A stretch of 64,000 nucleotides of DNA, from the NCBI RefSeq assembly GCF_900105325.1, contig NZ_FNSU01000003.1, forward strand, positions 248,001-312,000, written 5' to 3'. The notes under the pieces were generated by a model. The model worked only from the letters and a program-made list of their open reading frames with translations. It had not been told where the DNA came from and made no database searches. Shown piece by piece: positions 52,101 to 60,010 of this stretch (the stretch's first letter is position 1; each line of letters begins with the position of its first letter). This stretch comes from Pseudomonas marginalis. GTDB taxonomy: Bacteria > Pseudomonadota > Gammaproteobacteria > Pseudomonadales > Pseudomonadaceae. The translations under genes were made by a program, and so were the position numbers.

Positions 52101-55100
52101 GTGCTGGCGGTGTCCAACGGTTTGCTCAACGTAATTGCCGCGCCGTCATTGGGTGGACTCATCAGTGGAGGCATCCAGTTAGGCGTGTGCGACAGCGCGC
52201 CCTGCAGCGGCCAGACAGCCCTGTATTCCGAAGGCAGCATCGTTACCTTGACCGACAGCACCCTGCAGATGGGCGATGAGGTGCGCTATGGCACTCGCCA
52301 CCTGAACCTGGGCGTGTCCAGCATCAACGTCGGCAGCCCCGAAGCCTTGGCCGCTGCAGCCGCCAACAATCGCCTGCCGGTGGGCATGACCCTCAACCAG
52401 CAAGTGCTGGAGCGCCTGCTGCGCGGCGACACCCAATTCGGCGCCCCGGCCCTGGAAACTCTGCAACTGTCGGCGCGTGACAGCTTTAACTTCTACGGCA
52501 CCACCACCCTGGACACTTATGACGCCGTGACCGGCAAGTCGTTGCTGAGCAACCTGATGCTGTCCACGCCGGCGATCTACGGCTCTGGCGGCTTGAACGA
52601 CGTGGCGACTATCCACACCGCCAACCTGATCTGGCAAGGTGCCGTCGCGCCGCCTGTGGCGGCGGTGACCGGCGGTGCCGGCAGCGGCAGCGGGCGCCTG
52701 GACATCAATGCCGAGCGTATCGAATTCGGCTATGGGGATTTTGCCCAGCCGAGCACGACCAATACCTTCGACCGCCTCGCCCTGGGCTTTGCCAACGTCA
52801 ACCTCAATGCCAGTGAGCGCATCACCGCCAACCACAAGGGCAGCCTCTCGGTGTACCAGAGCCAGGGCGCGTTTGATGCGATCAAGGGCTTTGCCTACAG
52901 CGGCGGCAACCTGAATATCCTCACGCCGCTGATGACCGGTGAGGCCGGTTCGGTCAACCGTATTACCGCTGGTGGTGCAATTGATGTGAGCGCTTCGCAG
53001 GGCACGGTGGGCAAGGTGGACGGTATCGGCGGCGAGTTGTCGTTGCAGGGCGACAGCCTGCGCCTGGCCAGTGCCGTGGTACTGCCCAGCGGCAAGGTGA
53101 CCTTGGGTGCCCGTGGCGATGTGGTGCTGACCGACGTCGCATCGATTGATGTGGCAGGCCGTGCCATCCCCTTCAACGACCTGACCAAGTACAGCGCGGG
53201 AGGTGAAGTGCTGCTGGAAAGCCGCGCAGGTAATGTGCTGCAGGCGGCCGGTTCGACCATCGACCTGTCGGCGCAGCACAACCAGGCGGGCCGGTTGCGC
53301 GCAGTGGCCGTGGACGGCGCGGCGGGCATCGTCGACCTGTCGGGCAAAATCGTCGCCGGCAGCAGCGGTTACTACGATGCTGGCGGCACGCTGGTGCCGT
53401 ACCTGGCCGGTTCGGTTGAAATCCAGGCCCAGCGGCTGGCTGCCAGTGGCACCCTGAGCGACCAGTTCGCCGCGCTCAACCAGCGCCTCAATCAGGGCCA
53501 GGTCTATGGTGCGCGCAGCTTCCAGCTCAAGCAGGGCGACCTGACCATCGGCAACGACGTCAAGGCCAACAACGTCAACGTCTCGATCGACAACGGCAGC
53601 CTGCGCGTGACCGGCCTGGTAGATGCCAGCGGTGAGCGCGTGGGCAGCATCAACCTGGCCGCGAAAAACGGCCTGACCCTCGACGGCAGCGCCGTGCTGG
53701 ACGCCCATGGCACGCAATTACGCGTGGACAGCTACGGCAAGATCATCGACTCGCCCAACCGCGCCATCGTGGTCCTCAGCTCTGGCCAAGGCCAGTTGAC
53801 CCTGGCCAATGGCGCGCGCATCGACCTGCGCCATGGCACCGAGGCCGCGACCGGCAATGACGGGCGCAACCGTGGCACGCTGGAGCTCAATGCGCCGCGC
53901 GTGGGCGGCGATGACATCGCCATTGACGCCAGTGGGCAGTTGACTATCCAAGGCGCGCGTTCGATCGCCCTCAATGGCATGAGAACCTACGACGATGCCC
54001 CGACCAAAACTGACGAAACCCCCAACGGGCGCCCCTACCAAGTTATTGATCAGGACTACCTCAAGAAAGTCGTCGATCCATCCAATAAGGATTTCATCAA
54101 TGCCGCGCGCGTTAACAACAACTTGCTGCAAAAGCTCGCCGGCTTGAACAACGCCACCTACGGCGATGTTTTCCACCTGCGCCCCGGTGTGGAAATCATC
54201 AGCAAAACCCCGGACGGCGACCTGGTGGTGCAGGGCGATCTGGACCTCTCCAGCTATCGCTACGCCAGCCTCAAATCAACGGCCAAGACCGAGTCCGGCA
54301 GCCTGACCCTGCGCGCCGGTGGCGACCTGAATATCTATGGCAGCATCAACGACGGTTTTGCCGCGCCACCGCCCACCGACGATGACAATGGCTGGGGGCT
54401 GCGCGCCGGTATCGACTACACCGGCGGCACCGTGGTGGTACCGGGCAGCGGCGTGACCCTGGAGATGGGCACTGTGTTCCCTGCGGGCGCTGCGCTTAAT
54501 TTCGATGTACTGACCAACCCCCTGTTTCTGCCGGCGGGCACCCGATTGCCCGTCGCGGCTACGCTCAAACAACCGTTGGTACTCCCGGCGGGTACGGTGT
54601 TGGCGGCGGCTGTTCGGGATGCCTCGGGCAATGTGCTGTTCGCGGCGGGCACGTTGCTGACTCAGAGCCAGACCCTCGCCATCGGCAGTGTCCTGGATGC
54701 CGGCAGCCTGTTGAGCACGTCAGCCAGTGTCGACGGCTTGATCTGGCCCAAGGGCGTGCCATTGGCCACCAAGGTGACGCTGACCGCCAGCCAAGCGCTG
54801 CCCCGGGGCGCCCTGTTGCCGTCGGGGACAGACGTGAAGCTGCCGGGCGGCGTGGAGTCGGTGACGTTGCGTGACGCCGGCCATCCAGGCAAGAACTGGG
54901 CAATTGCTCCCATGCTGGAGGAGGGTGCGCAGTCGTGGTCGATTCGCCTGGTTGCGGGGGCCGACACCGAGGCAGCCGACAGTCGCCTGCTGCAACCGCA
55001 TCCGGTAAGCGGCAATCTGCGCTTGGCGGACAGTCACTATGGGACGTTCGGGAAAGGAACCCAGGTCTGGACCGAGGAGGGCTCTAAGGAGTGGTTCGGC

Positions 55101-55508
55101 GATGAAAGCATGGTGGGCCAACCGGTTGATTTCGACGCAATACAATACCCGGGTATATGTGACGATCTCCCGGACTACTGCGTTACCAGTGGTGAGGACT
55201 ACACGCTGCTGGTGGGTGGCAGCACTCGCTTCAGCGTAATCCGCACCGGCGCTGCAGACCTTGACCTGCTGGCCGCCGGCAACCTGAGCATGGAGTCGCT
55301 GTTCGGGGTCTATACCGCGGGCAGTTCGTCCACCGGCACCTCGGCCAACGATCCTTATAACCTCAAGCGCGCCGTGGGCAGCAACAACAAGGTGCTGGGT
55401 AACGCGGGGGCAACGAGAAGCTGGTCGATGGGGGAACGGGCAGCCTGTACCGTGCCTGGTATCCGGACACTGGCGGCAACTTGCTGCTTAAAGTGGGCGG
55501 TAACCTGA
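46128..55508 (+). CDS. pdtA: PdtA-like filamentous haemagglutinin-type exoprotein, 5' part of a frameshifted gene
   Basis: The first 3126 codons of a giant TpsA exoprotein. The signal region is long (LRLKPLAQAIALLMVAGNAHA). The TPS secretion domain follows (KAILNWETFNVGRNTSVDFQQ ... MIVNRNGVVFSGTSQVNVRNLVAAAANI), containing the N-x-N-G motif. Then come thousands of residues of beta-helix repeats rich in Gly, Asn, Thr and Val (DVSGAVGV, IDVASRAV, LNVASGVTLDATG). AAGGAAG precedes ATG 46128. At 55406-55410 the frame is lost: beyond it this frame reads unlike the family for about 33 residues and stops, while similarity continues in another frame. In P. aeruginosa PdtA (about 4180 residues) is induced by phosphate starvation and secreted by PdtB. 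Confidence 0.85.
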   Translation: MVRCKSPVNLKAQETVLRLKPLAQAIALLMVAGNAHAATAFSSSWFADKGATQAATAARISAGQVQGIPSLNQQARVNQQLARSISTLNTSVAAIAAQQAAQAAGRQAAFGQVSTIPDGLGKGGLQVDNSLTQGWTNAKGPVQTQAGGKTTVTIEQTADKAILNWETFNVGRNTSVDFQQQSSWAVLNRVNDPNARPSEIQGQINGAGTVMIVNRNGVVFSGTSQVNVRNLVAAAANITDEQFTQRGIYVNATGTQPTFTDAAGKVEVQRGALIQTHNPATSTDAGGYALLLGSEVENAGTLTTAKGQTTLAAGDSFYIRKGVGTTGNDRSTTRGNEVATGLKAGSSAGKVSNTGLIMASTGDITLTGHQVQQNGVALASTSVDTRGTIHLLNSATDTTGSVTLGEGSTTAILLDSSGSTALNGQKDNGLIKLDGTPANLITGQFNNLSAVADRTDQSRIEIVSGGTVDFQKGSITLATGGQVAVSATGRSLVRDGAMIDVSGAVGVKVSMESNNIKINVQGNEQRDAPVNRDDGQLINNDVWVDLRELVFVPAGTNGYATDRWYTAGGLLEVGGYLGTQGHSVGEWMAQGGTVTFTGKDVVTQKDAQINLSGGTVDVQAGYIQQTWLKGPDGRLYELSNAPGDILYSGFYKGYEDTSKRWGQTDYYYNPMIAKQRRYESGYTVGRDAGKLVIGTTSAVLEGQVISDVFQGDRQTQAPNINLDGYQQSQKAMAQRAQLIIGGYTPIYNKTTGTLRYALGANADEVLIEGGTQKIADGLDLTTALPADRQGKMVLDSDQLNGYQLGAIKVAAKQQVTVNGALKVADGGDITLFGPRVDINAHLTAHGGSLNAGNILSQVDPLKGGAVGDSILNGSGTLNVASGVTLDATGRWNNLLLDPANSSGLAYVNGGKVSLRSTGGVNLAAGSVVDTSSGGTLGLDGKLNGGKGGDVTLASLGTLGLDGEIRGYGVSGGGTLALQARKVQIGDSATAPDVGTVQLAGDFFNKGFSAYDITGNEGLLVTDGTQVDVTTPVYRIGEQTSAAATGSDPATALERWTPALYQEDAAKGVLTQRRGASLTLTAGNLNSTAAELATTALSVGQGAVITVDPGQAINLRSVGQLTMNGSLNAWGGSVSLGGLTATGSEAANAAGHSRSIWVGENALIDVASRAVTAVSNRGNVYGQVRNGGTISIGGDINLATGIAKASDLFVVVRDGARLDASGAQAMLDVPGQGRVPMASNGGSISFASNNGLYLDGSFVARAGGAGAAGGSLALALESPYYLKAGVNDSVLKVRELVLSQTHQASPTSSLEYGHGRLGVDQVSAGGFDNLALLSNGLLSFDGDVSLNMGQSLRLYGGSYNLSENAAASSRVNLSAPYLLLAGILAPAESGKEAYTRAVPVLPNPSALATTAQFNANANLIDVRGNVVFGNKSYLLRPDNSQASLERRGFDDVQLTSQGDLRFLAGAGADVIAQGISTQLVTSGDMTLRAAQLYPATEVGARVLAGYLNNAASNDTGFNYDPTRTLTIARTANSNAAMPYSAFGRLQLGGPTIKQGGVVRAPLGLIEIGNLGSTNVQLLPGSLTSVSGKGLVLPYGGTVDGQIYKYNGKTVTFIGQGGGNSAGSLNVGVILGGQQLTVLPQATVDLSGGGELLGAGFISGRGGSTDARYNPLVQFGANGGFVLPGLSTNPIYAIVPGVQPGYAPVAPEGGAVDPLIGQQITIGAGVPGLAAGTYTLMPSTYALMPGAFRLEINGLAGLGTDGVTQALRNGSWATAGRLSIANTGISNSTASQVILTSADRLRRYSQYNETGYAQFAVADATRLGVPRALLPVDAKTLQLALRPGAGADAFSFQGIGRFEAADGGYGGTVSLINEEKGSLGRDIEIVAAGNAATANFKGITVDADSLNAMGAARLLIGGMTYVTYGQGGNYINLPSSIISSIILRDGAKLAAPEVLLVTSTGKITLEQGASINTIGQGKASYDARDGFIYNLSNVLAVSNGLLNVIAAPSLGGLISGGIQLGVCDSAPCSGQTALYSEGSIVTLTDSTLQMGDEVRYGTRHLNLGVSSINVGSPEALAAAAANNRLPVGMTLNQQVLERLLRGDTQFGAPALETLQLSARDSFNFYGTTTLDTYDAVTGKSLLSNLMLSTPAIYGSGGLNDVATIHTANLIWQGAVAPPVAAVTGGAGSGSGRLDINAERIEFGYGDFAQPSTTNTFDRLALGFANVNLNASERITANHKGSLSVYQSQGAFDAIKGFAYSGGNLNILTPLMTGEAGSVNRITAGGAIDVSASQGTVGKVDGIGGELSLQGDSLRLASAVVLPSGKVTLGARGDVVLTDVASIDVAGRAIPFNDLTKYSAGGEVLLESRAGNVLQAAGSTIDLSAQHNQAGRLRAVAVDGAAGIVDLSGKIVAGSSGYYDAGGTLVPYLAGSVEIQAQRLAASGTLSDQFAALNQRLNQGQVYGARSFQLKQGDLTIGNDVKANNVNVSIDNGSLRVTGLVDASGERVGSINLAAKNGLTLDGSAVLDAHGTQLRVDSYGKIIDSPNRAIVVLSSGQGQLTLANGARIDLRHGTEAATGNDGRNRGTLELNAPRVGGDDIAIDASGQLTIQGARSIALNGMRTYDDAPTKTDETPNGRPYQVIDQDYLKKVVDPSNKDFINAARVNNNLLQKLAGLNNATYGDVFHLRPGVEIISKTPDGDLVVQGDLDLSSYRYASLKSTAKTESGSLTLRAGGDLNIYGSINDGFAAPPPTDDDNGWGLRAGIDYTGGTVVVPGSGVTLEMGTVFPAGAALNFDVLTNPLFLPAGTRLPVAATLKQPLVLPAGTVLAAAVRDASGNVLFAAGTLLTQSQTLAIGSVLDAGSLLSTSASVDGLIWPKGVPLATKVTLTASQALPRGALLPSGTDVKLPGGVESVTLRDAGHPGKNWAIAPMLEEGAQSWSIRLVAGADTEAADSRLLQPHPVSGNLRLADSHYGTFGKGTQVWTEEGSKEWFGDESMVGQPVDFDAIQYPGICDDLPDYCVTSGEDYTLLVGGSTRFSVIRTGAADLDLLAAGNLSMESLFGVYTAGSSSTGTSANDPYNLKRAVGSNNKVLGNAGATRSWSMGERAACTVPGIRTLAATCCLKWAVT
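55406..55410 (+). other. Frameshift site in pdtA (one G missing in a G tract)
   Basis: The tract GCGGGGGCAAC has five G after the C. With six G the codons would read Asn-Ala-Gly-Gly-Asn-Glu-Lys-Leu and join both pdtA frames without a gap. The downstream frame between 55412 and 55481 has no stop and encodes sensible haemagglutinin-type sequence (GSLYRAWYPDTGGNLLLKVGG). Confidence 0.85.
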
Positions 55509-58375
55509 CGGGCAATATCACCAGCCCGGCGCAGAATGGCGTTGGTCGTCCGGTACCCAGCGACCAAGGCCAGGATTCCGCCAACGTCGGCAACTGGCTG
55601 TGGCGTCAGGGCAACGGCCTCAGTGGCAGCCAGGCGCAAGCCACCGCCTGGTGGATCAACTTTGGTTCCTACGTCGCCAGCGACCGCTCGGACCAGATGG
55701 TCGGGTTCACCGGGTTTGGCACCCTGGGAGGCGGCAACCTGAATGTTGATGTGGGTGGCGATGCAGGACTCATCAGCCCTGTCTCTTCAACAGCTCTGAA
55801 CGTCAGTCGCCGTAGCCAAGGCCTGGTACTGGCAGTCGGCAGCACCGGTCGGGTCGGGGCCGATGGCAGTGTGCAACTGACGGGTGGCGGTGATCTGAAC
55901 CTGCGGGTCGGCGGAGCGGTTAACCCCGCCAGCCAGACCTTCGCAGACCACCTCAATGGTGCGCTGGTGAACCTGCGTGGGCACGTGCAATTGACCGGTG
56001 GCGCCCTGGGCAGCCTGACGCTGCGTTATGGCAACCGGTTCACAGACCAGAGCCCCAGCGAAGTGCGCGCCTACGATCCTTTGCGTTCCACTTCGGCCAT
56101 GGCCTCGGGTGGTTTGAGCCTATTGCCGGGCGACGCCACTTTCGGCCTGTCCACCCGTGGCGACCTGGTGTTGCAGGACGTCGCCGACCCTGGGCGCGCG
56201 CCGCAGATGAACGCCTTGACCTTCGTCAATAAGGGGGTCAACGGGATCGGACAAAGCTGGTTCAGCTTGTGGACCGACCGCACAGCAGTGGACCTGTTCT
56301 CTGCCGGGGGCAACCTCACGCCGCTGACCCAGACCCTGGAAACCGATATGGCGGCGGTCTATCCCGCGACATTGCGTGCGGTTGCGGCTAACGGCAGTCT
56401 CTATTACGGCAGCGCCTCGACCAGTAATCCTGGCACCGTGCAGCCGCTCAGGGCGTTGGTACTCGCACCTTCGTCCAATGGACAACTGGAATTGCTGGCC
56501 GGGGATTCGATCTCCGGCGGCGATCTGACGATCAGCCGCTCCAGTGCAGCACCCAATAGCCTGGCGACTATTCTGCGTCCGGCCTTCGCCGGTTTCCTGA
56601 CGGATCAAAAAACGGCAATAGTGGGCAGTGGCAATCTTTCCAGCGATGGCAACATTGCAACCTTGACGGTTTCCCCGCTGTTTGCCTTTGGCCCCAACAC
56701 CGCCAGCATGGCTTGGGGTGATGCCCTGGAGCCCGCGCGTTTCTATGCGCTGAACGGGGACCTGCTGGGCGTCAATAGTGGGCGCGCCCTCACGATCACG
56801 GGGGTGGGTGACGCTCGGTTCGGGCAAACCTTTTACGAAGGCGCAGGCCCGGTATGGATGCAAGCCGGACGCGATATTGTCGGCAGCGGCACGCGCTTGA
56901 GCGGTGCCAGCGCAGGTGTCACGGATACGGGGCAATACACCTTTACCGGCAACCTGTTCGTGCACAACAGCCCCACCGATATCTCCATCGCCAGCGCTGG
57001 CCGCGACATCCTCTACAGCAGCTTTAACGTTGCCGGCCCCGGTACCCTGGAACTGACGGCGGGGCGCAACATCCAGATGGAAGACAAAGTCGCGGTGAAC
57101 AGCCTGGGTGCTGTGGCGGCGGGCGACAGCCGCCCTGGCGCAAGCATCGTCATGCAAGCCGGCATGGGCCCCAATGGCCCGGATTACCGCCGCTTCGTCG
57201 AGGCCTACCTGAACCCCGCCAACCTGGCGCAAGCGGGTGAATCCCTGCAAGGCGCCAAGGTGGCCAAGACTTACGAAAACGAGCTGGTTACCTGGCTCAC
57301 CGAACGCTTCGGCTTCGCCGGCGACAGCGAACAGGCGCGGACCTACTACGCCGCACTGCCCGCCGAACAACAACGGATCTTCGCCCGCGACGTGTACTTT
57401 GCCGAACTCAAGGCCGCCGGCCGTGAGTACAACCAGGACGGCAGTGTGCGCCAGGGCAGCTATGTGCGTGGTCGTGCCGCGATTGCCCGGTTGTTCCCCG
57501 AGACCGACGTGGCCGGCAACCCGATCACCTACAAAGGCGACATCACGATGTTCGGCGGCGCGGGCGTGCACACCAACTTCGGTGGCTCGATCCAGATGCT
57601 CACGCCGGGTGGCCGCCAGACGTTCGGCATCGAAGGCGCCGCACCGCCGTCCACGGCTGGGGTGATCACCCAGGGCGCTGGAGATATCCAACTGTACTCC
57701 CTGGGCAGCATCCTGCTTGGCCAGAGCCGCATCATGACCACCTTCGGCGGCTCGATCATGGCCTGGACCAGCGAGGGCGACATCAACGCCGGTCGTGGCT
57801 CCAAGACCACCGTGGTGTACACGCCGCCCAAGCGCGTCTATGACAACTGGGGCAACGTGAGCCTGTCGCCGTCGGTACCGAGCACGGGGGCGGGGATCGC
57901 CACGCTCAACCCGATCCCGGAAGTGCCGGCGGGGGATATCGACCTGATCGCGCCGATGGGCACCATCGATGCGGGCGAGGCGGGGATTCGGGTGTCGGGT
58001 AACGTCAACATCGCCGCCCTGCGGGTGGTGAACGCGGCGAACATCCAGACCCAGGGCAAGTCGTCCGGGGTGCCGGTGTCGGCCACCGTCAACACCGGCG
58101 CCATGAGCTCGGCCAGCGCAGCGGGGGCGGCGGCGTCCCAGGCCGCAGAAGACGCGGCGCGCAGCCAGCAGGCGGCGGCCAAACAGGGCCGGCCGTCGAT
58201 CATGACCGTGGAGGTGCTGAGCCTGGGCACCGAGCCGCTGTCGCGTGAACCGGAACCTCGGAAAACCTCGGGCTACAACCCCGACAGCCCGGTGCAGGTG
58301 CTGGGCGCGGGGCCGCTGAGTGAACAGGCGCGGGCTCGGTTGACGGATGAGGAGCGTAAGCAGATCAGTTTGTAG
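55481..58375 (+). CDS. pdtA: PdtA-like exoprotein, 3' part of the frameshifted gene
   Basis: This frame encodes the last 964 or more residues of the exoprotein. It is open from at least 55412, so the ATG at 55481 is probably not a real start. Beta-helix style sequence continues (GNLTGNITSPAQNG, GDLTISRSSAAPNSL, ITGVGDARFGQTFYEGAGPVWMQAGRDIVGSG). A more globular stretch is also present (YRRFVEAYLNPANLAQAGESLQGAKVAKTYENELVTWLTERFG), then a conserved end with an Ala-rich region and a charged tail (LTDEERKQISL). Joined to the 5' part with one extra base, the product would be 4082 residues, close to P. aeruginosa PdtA. No TpsB gene follows in the window. Confidence 0.85.
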   Translation: MLLKVGGNLTGNITSPAQNGVGRPVPSDQGQDSANVGNWLWRQGNGLSGSQAQATAWWINFGSYVASDRSDQMVGFTGFGTLGGGNLNVDVGGDAGLISPVSSTALNVSRRSQGLVLAVGSTGRVGADGSVQLTGGGDLNLRVGGAVNPASQTFADHLNGALVNLRGHVQLTGGALGSLTLRYGNRFTDQSPSEVRAYDPLRSTSAMASGGLSLLPGDATFGLSTRGDLVLQDVADPGRAPQMNALTFVNKGVNGIGQSWFSLWTDRTAVDLFSAGGNLTPLTQTLETDMAAVYPATLRAVAANGSLYYGSASTSNPGTVQPLRALVLAPSSNGQLELLAGDSISGGDLTISRSSAAPNSLATILRPAFAGFLTDQKTAIVGSGNLSSDGNIATLTVSPLFAFGPNTASMAWGDALEPARFYALNGDLLGVNSGRALTITGVGDARFGQTFYEGAGPVWMQAGRDIVGSGTRLSGASAGVTDTGQYTFTGNLFVHNSPTDISIASAGRDILYSSFNVAGPGTLELTAGRNIQMEDKVAVNSLGAVAAGDSRPGASIVMQAGMGPNGPDYRRFVEAYLNPANLAQAGESLQGAKVAKTYENELVTWLTERFGFAGDSEQARTYYAALPAEQQRIFARDVYFAELKAAGREYNQDGSVRQGSYVRGRAAIARLFPETDVAGNPITYKGDITMFGGAGVHTNFGGSIQMLTPGGRQTFGIEGAAPPSTAGVITQGAGDIQLYSLGSILLGQSRIMTTFGGSIMAWTSEGDINAGRGSKTTVVYTPPKRVYDNWGNVSLSPSVPSTGAGIATLNPIPEVPAGDIDLIAPMGTIDAGEAGIRVSGNVNIAALRVVNAANIQTQGKSSGVPVSATVNTGAMSSASAAGAAASQAAEDAARSQQAAAKQGRPSIMTVEVLSLGTEPLSREPEPRKTSGYNPDSPVQVLGAGPLSEQARARLTDEERKQISL

Positions 58376-58406
58376 AACTTCAGAAGGACCTCTCGATGTA
58401 CCGTTC

Positions 58407-58435
58407 GGGGCGATCAGTGATCGCCCCATTTTTTT
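58407..58435 (+). terminator. Rho-independent terminator after pdtA
   Basis: GGGGCGATCA and TGATCGCCCC form a stem with a tight loop, followed by ATTTTTTT. It lies 31 bases after the pdtA stop. Confidence 0.85.
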
Positions 58436-58502
58436 GCGCAAGCAGAAGGGTGGCGAGCTTCTTATTAGCCGACCGGTATGGTGGGGGAGACTCGGTTAAA
58501 AC

Positions 58503-58860
58503 TGTGGGTGCGACGATTCGACTTGCTCCCGATGGCGGCCTTTGGGTCGACCATTTGTTGGAGTTGGAATGAGTACATATCCGTTGCTGCGGTAACGGCT
58601 GCCTATGGTTCCGCTCTTACAGCGGGTCACTTTTGGCAAACGCCCCAAAAGTAACCAAAAGGTCTTGCCCCACCACTCGGTGCCTCGCCTAGGCTCGGCA
58701 TGCCCGAACGCAGGCTTGAATCCGTGGGCCGCCGTCATGGGCCATCCCTGGCCCAGGACGGCTAACCCGGCGTCCTGCCGGGTTACCCACGGATTCAAAC
58801 CTGCATTCGGCCAGCGTGGTTGACGGGGCGCCTAAGATCAAAATCAAAATCAAAAACAGA
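58503..58860. repeat. REP fragment and larger dispersed Pseudomonas intergenic repeat
   Basis: It begins with a REP arm carrying the 16-bp insert GGTGCGACGATTCGAC (58507-58522). It continues with a sequence built round an inverted repeat: GCAGGCTTGAATCCGTGGG (58710-58728) is complementary to 58786-58804 with one mismatch. Three short AATCAAA units follow (around 58835-58855). Short open frames here have no coding character. I recognise the type from other Pseudomonas intergenic regions; the copy number here cannot be checked. Confidence 0.5.
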
Positions 58861-59113
58861 GCAATAGCAACAGCTCGCGATACAACAGGGGGGGTCAGCT
58901 CCATTCACACTGTTGTGTAGCCCCAACGGTCACCACGATGTGAGTTAGTGACAGCTTTGGCACCGGTAGGGATCTGGTGGGAAGAAGCTGGATTAAGCAG
59001 GACAACACGTGACAGGCCAGGTAATACGGGCCTTTACGAGTAGCCTAGTTTGCGACGGCTTTAAAAGTGATGCCAAATAGCTGCAAAACCAAAATCAGAC
59101 TATTTTGAACGAT

Positions 59114-59134
59114 GAGCCCACGCTTTGCGGGCTC
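59114..59134. terminator. Hairpin terminator after the prophage repressor
   Basis: GAGCCC and GGGCTC enclose ACGCTTTGC, with short T-rich flanks. It lies 22 bases past the end of the leftward repressor gene. Confidence 0.5.
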
Positions 59135-59156
59135 TTTGGCATCGGTCATGCCGCGA

Positions 59157-59810
59157 TTAAATCCAGCCGCCAGCCCACACCACACGACCAATGATTCGTA
59201 GATCATTCAGCCTGTCCTTGGGCACCACCATATCTTTGTAAGCCTTGTTCTCGCTGATGATATGGATTGACCCGTCAAACTGGCGTTGAAGTCTCTTTGC
59301 GTACAGATGGTCATCCAAGTGGATGACATAGACAGCCTCTCCCTCAAGGGAGTTGCGGCCATGGTCGATTAGAACTGTATCGCCGTCGTTCAACAATCCG
59401 AGCATAGAGTCACCGTCGACGCGGATTGCGGACAGCCTGGTCGGATCTAGACCCTTCTTGCGAAATGAGTACGCCGTAAAGGCGAGCTTGGTCAGCACTC
59501 TCGCCCCCTCGTTCCAAGAGCCGTGCCCACCGCTGCAATAGGCATCGTACAACGGCACATATACATACGTGCTCTCTTCGGAAGCTGCCGCCGTACCTCT
59601 ATGTTTATCGCCGTCGCCTGATGCTAGCCATCCAATGTCAACGCCCACCGCCTTAGCTATCTCAACGCAGCGCGCCACCTTGGGCTCCCGCTGCCCGGTC
59701 AGGTAATACTCCAGAGTACGCCGAGGGATAGCCGTTAAGCGCGAAAGTTCGTCGCCGCTTCCGGCCATGTCGGCGCATTCTCTTATACGTGCTGCCAGAT
59801 CTTCGCTCAT
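59157..59810 (-). CDS. Phage repressor, helix-turn-helix + S24 peptidase-like (cI type)
   Basis: A 217-residue repressor. The N-terminal DNA-binding helix-turn-helix contains SGDELSRLTAIPRRTLEYYLTGQREPKVARCVEIAKAVGVD. The C-terminal LexA/cI-like S24 domain has the Ser nucleophile in VDGDSMLGLL (Ser135) and the Lys in LYAKRLQ (Lys172), so it may be cleaved in the SOS response. It should keep the prophage silent. An operator palindrome overlaps its start codon, pointing to autoregulation. Confidence 0.88.
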   Translation of the reverse strand: MSEDLAARIRECADMAGSGDELSRLTAIPRRTLEYYLTGQREPKVARCVEIAKAVGVDIGWLASGDGDKHRGTAAASEESTYVYVPLYDAYCSGGHGSWNEGARVLTKLAFTAYSFRKKGLDPTRLSAIRVDGDSMLGLLNDGDTVLIDHGRNSLEGEAVYVIHLDDHLYAKRLQRQFDGSIHIISENKAYKDMVVPKDRLNDLRIIGRVVWAGGWI

Positions 59811-59955
59811 TTCGCTTTCTCCCAGAGAGAAAGCGAAATCTCATAACAAACGAAAACGAAATTTCGCATTCGATTTAAACCCTTTAAAACCAATGACATA
59901 GCTACACCGCTTATTAAATTGCCGCTTCCGGCTTAGCGAAATGCCGTTTTTCGCT
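59809..59955. promoter_or_regulatory. Prophage operator array between repressor and ner
   Basis: Three related palindromes are built on TTTCGCT/AGCGAAA. ATTTCGCTTTCTC pairs with GAGAAAGCGAAAT (59809-59839, perfect 13-bp arms). CGAAATTTCG lies at 59857-59866. AGCGAAA/TTTCGCT lies at 59935-59955. They span the divergent control region and are the likely repressor and Ner sites. Confidence 0.75.
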
Positions 59956-60010
59956 TTACCGCAAGGAACTAACCGGCTATGTTTATGCCGTAAGTGACGT
60001 TAGACACCCC

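Noticed and set aside
56120..58441. 773-codon open frame antisense to pdtA 3' part
   Set aside because: It has the same shadow character, and the sense frame clearly continues the exoprotein.
58496..58823. Short open frames on both strands in the repeat downstream of pdtA
   Set aside because: The frames follow a dispersed inverted repeat, have no ribosome-binding site and no coding character.
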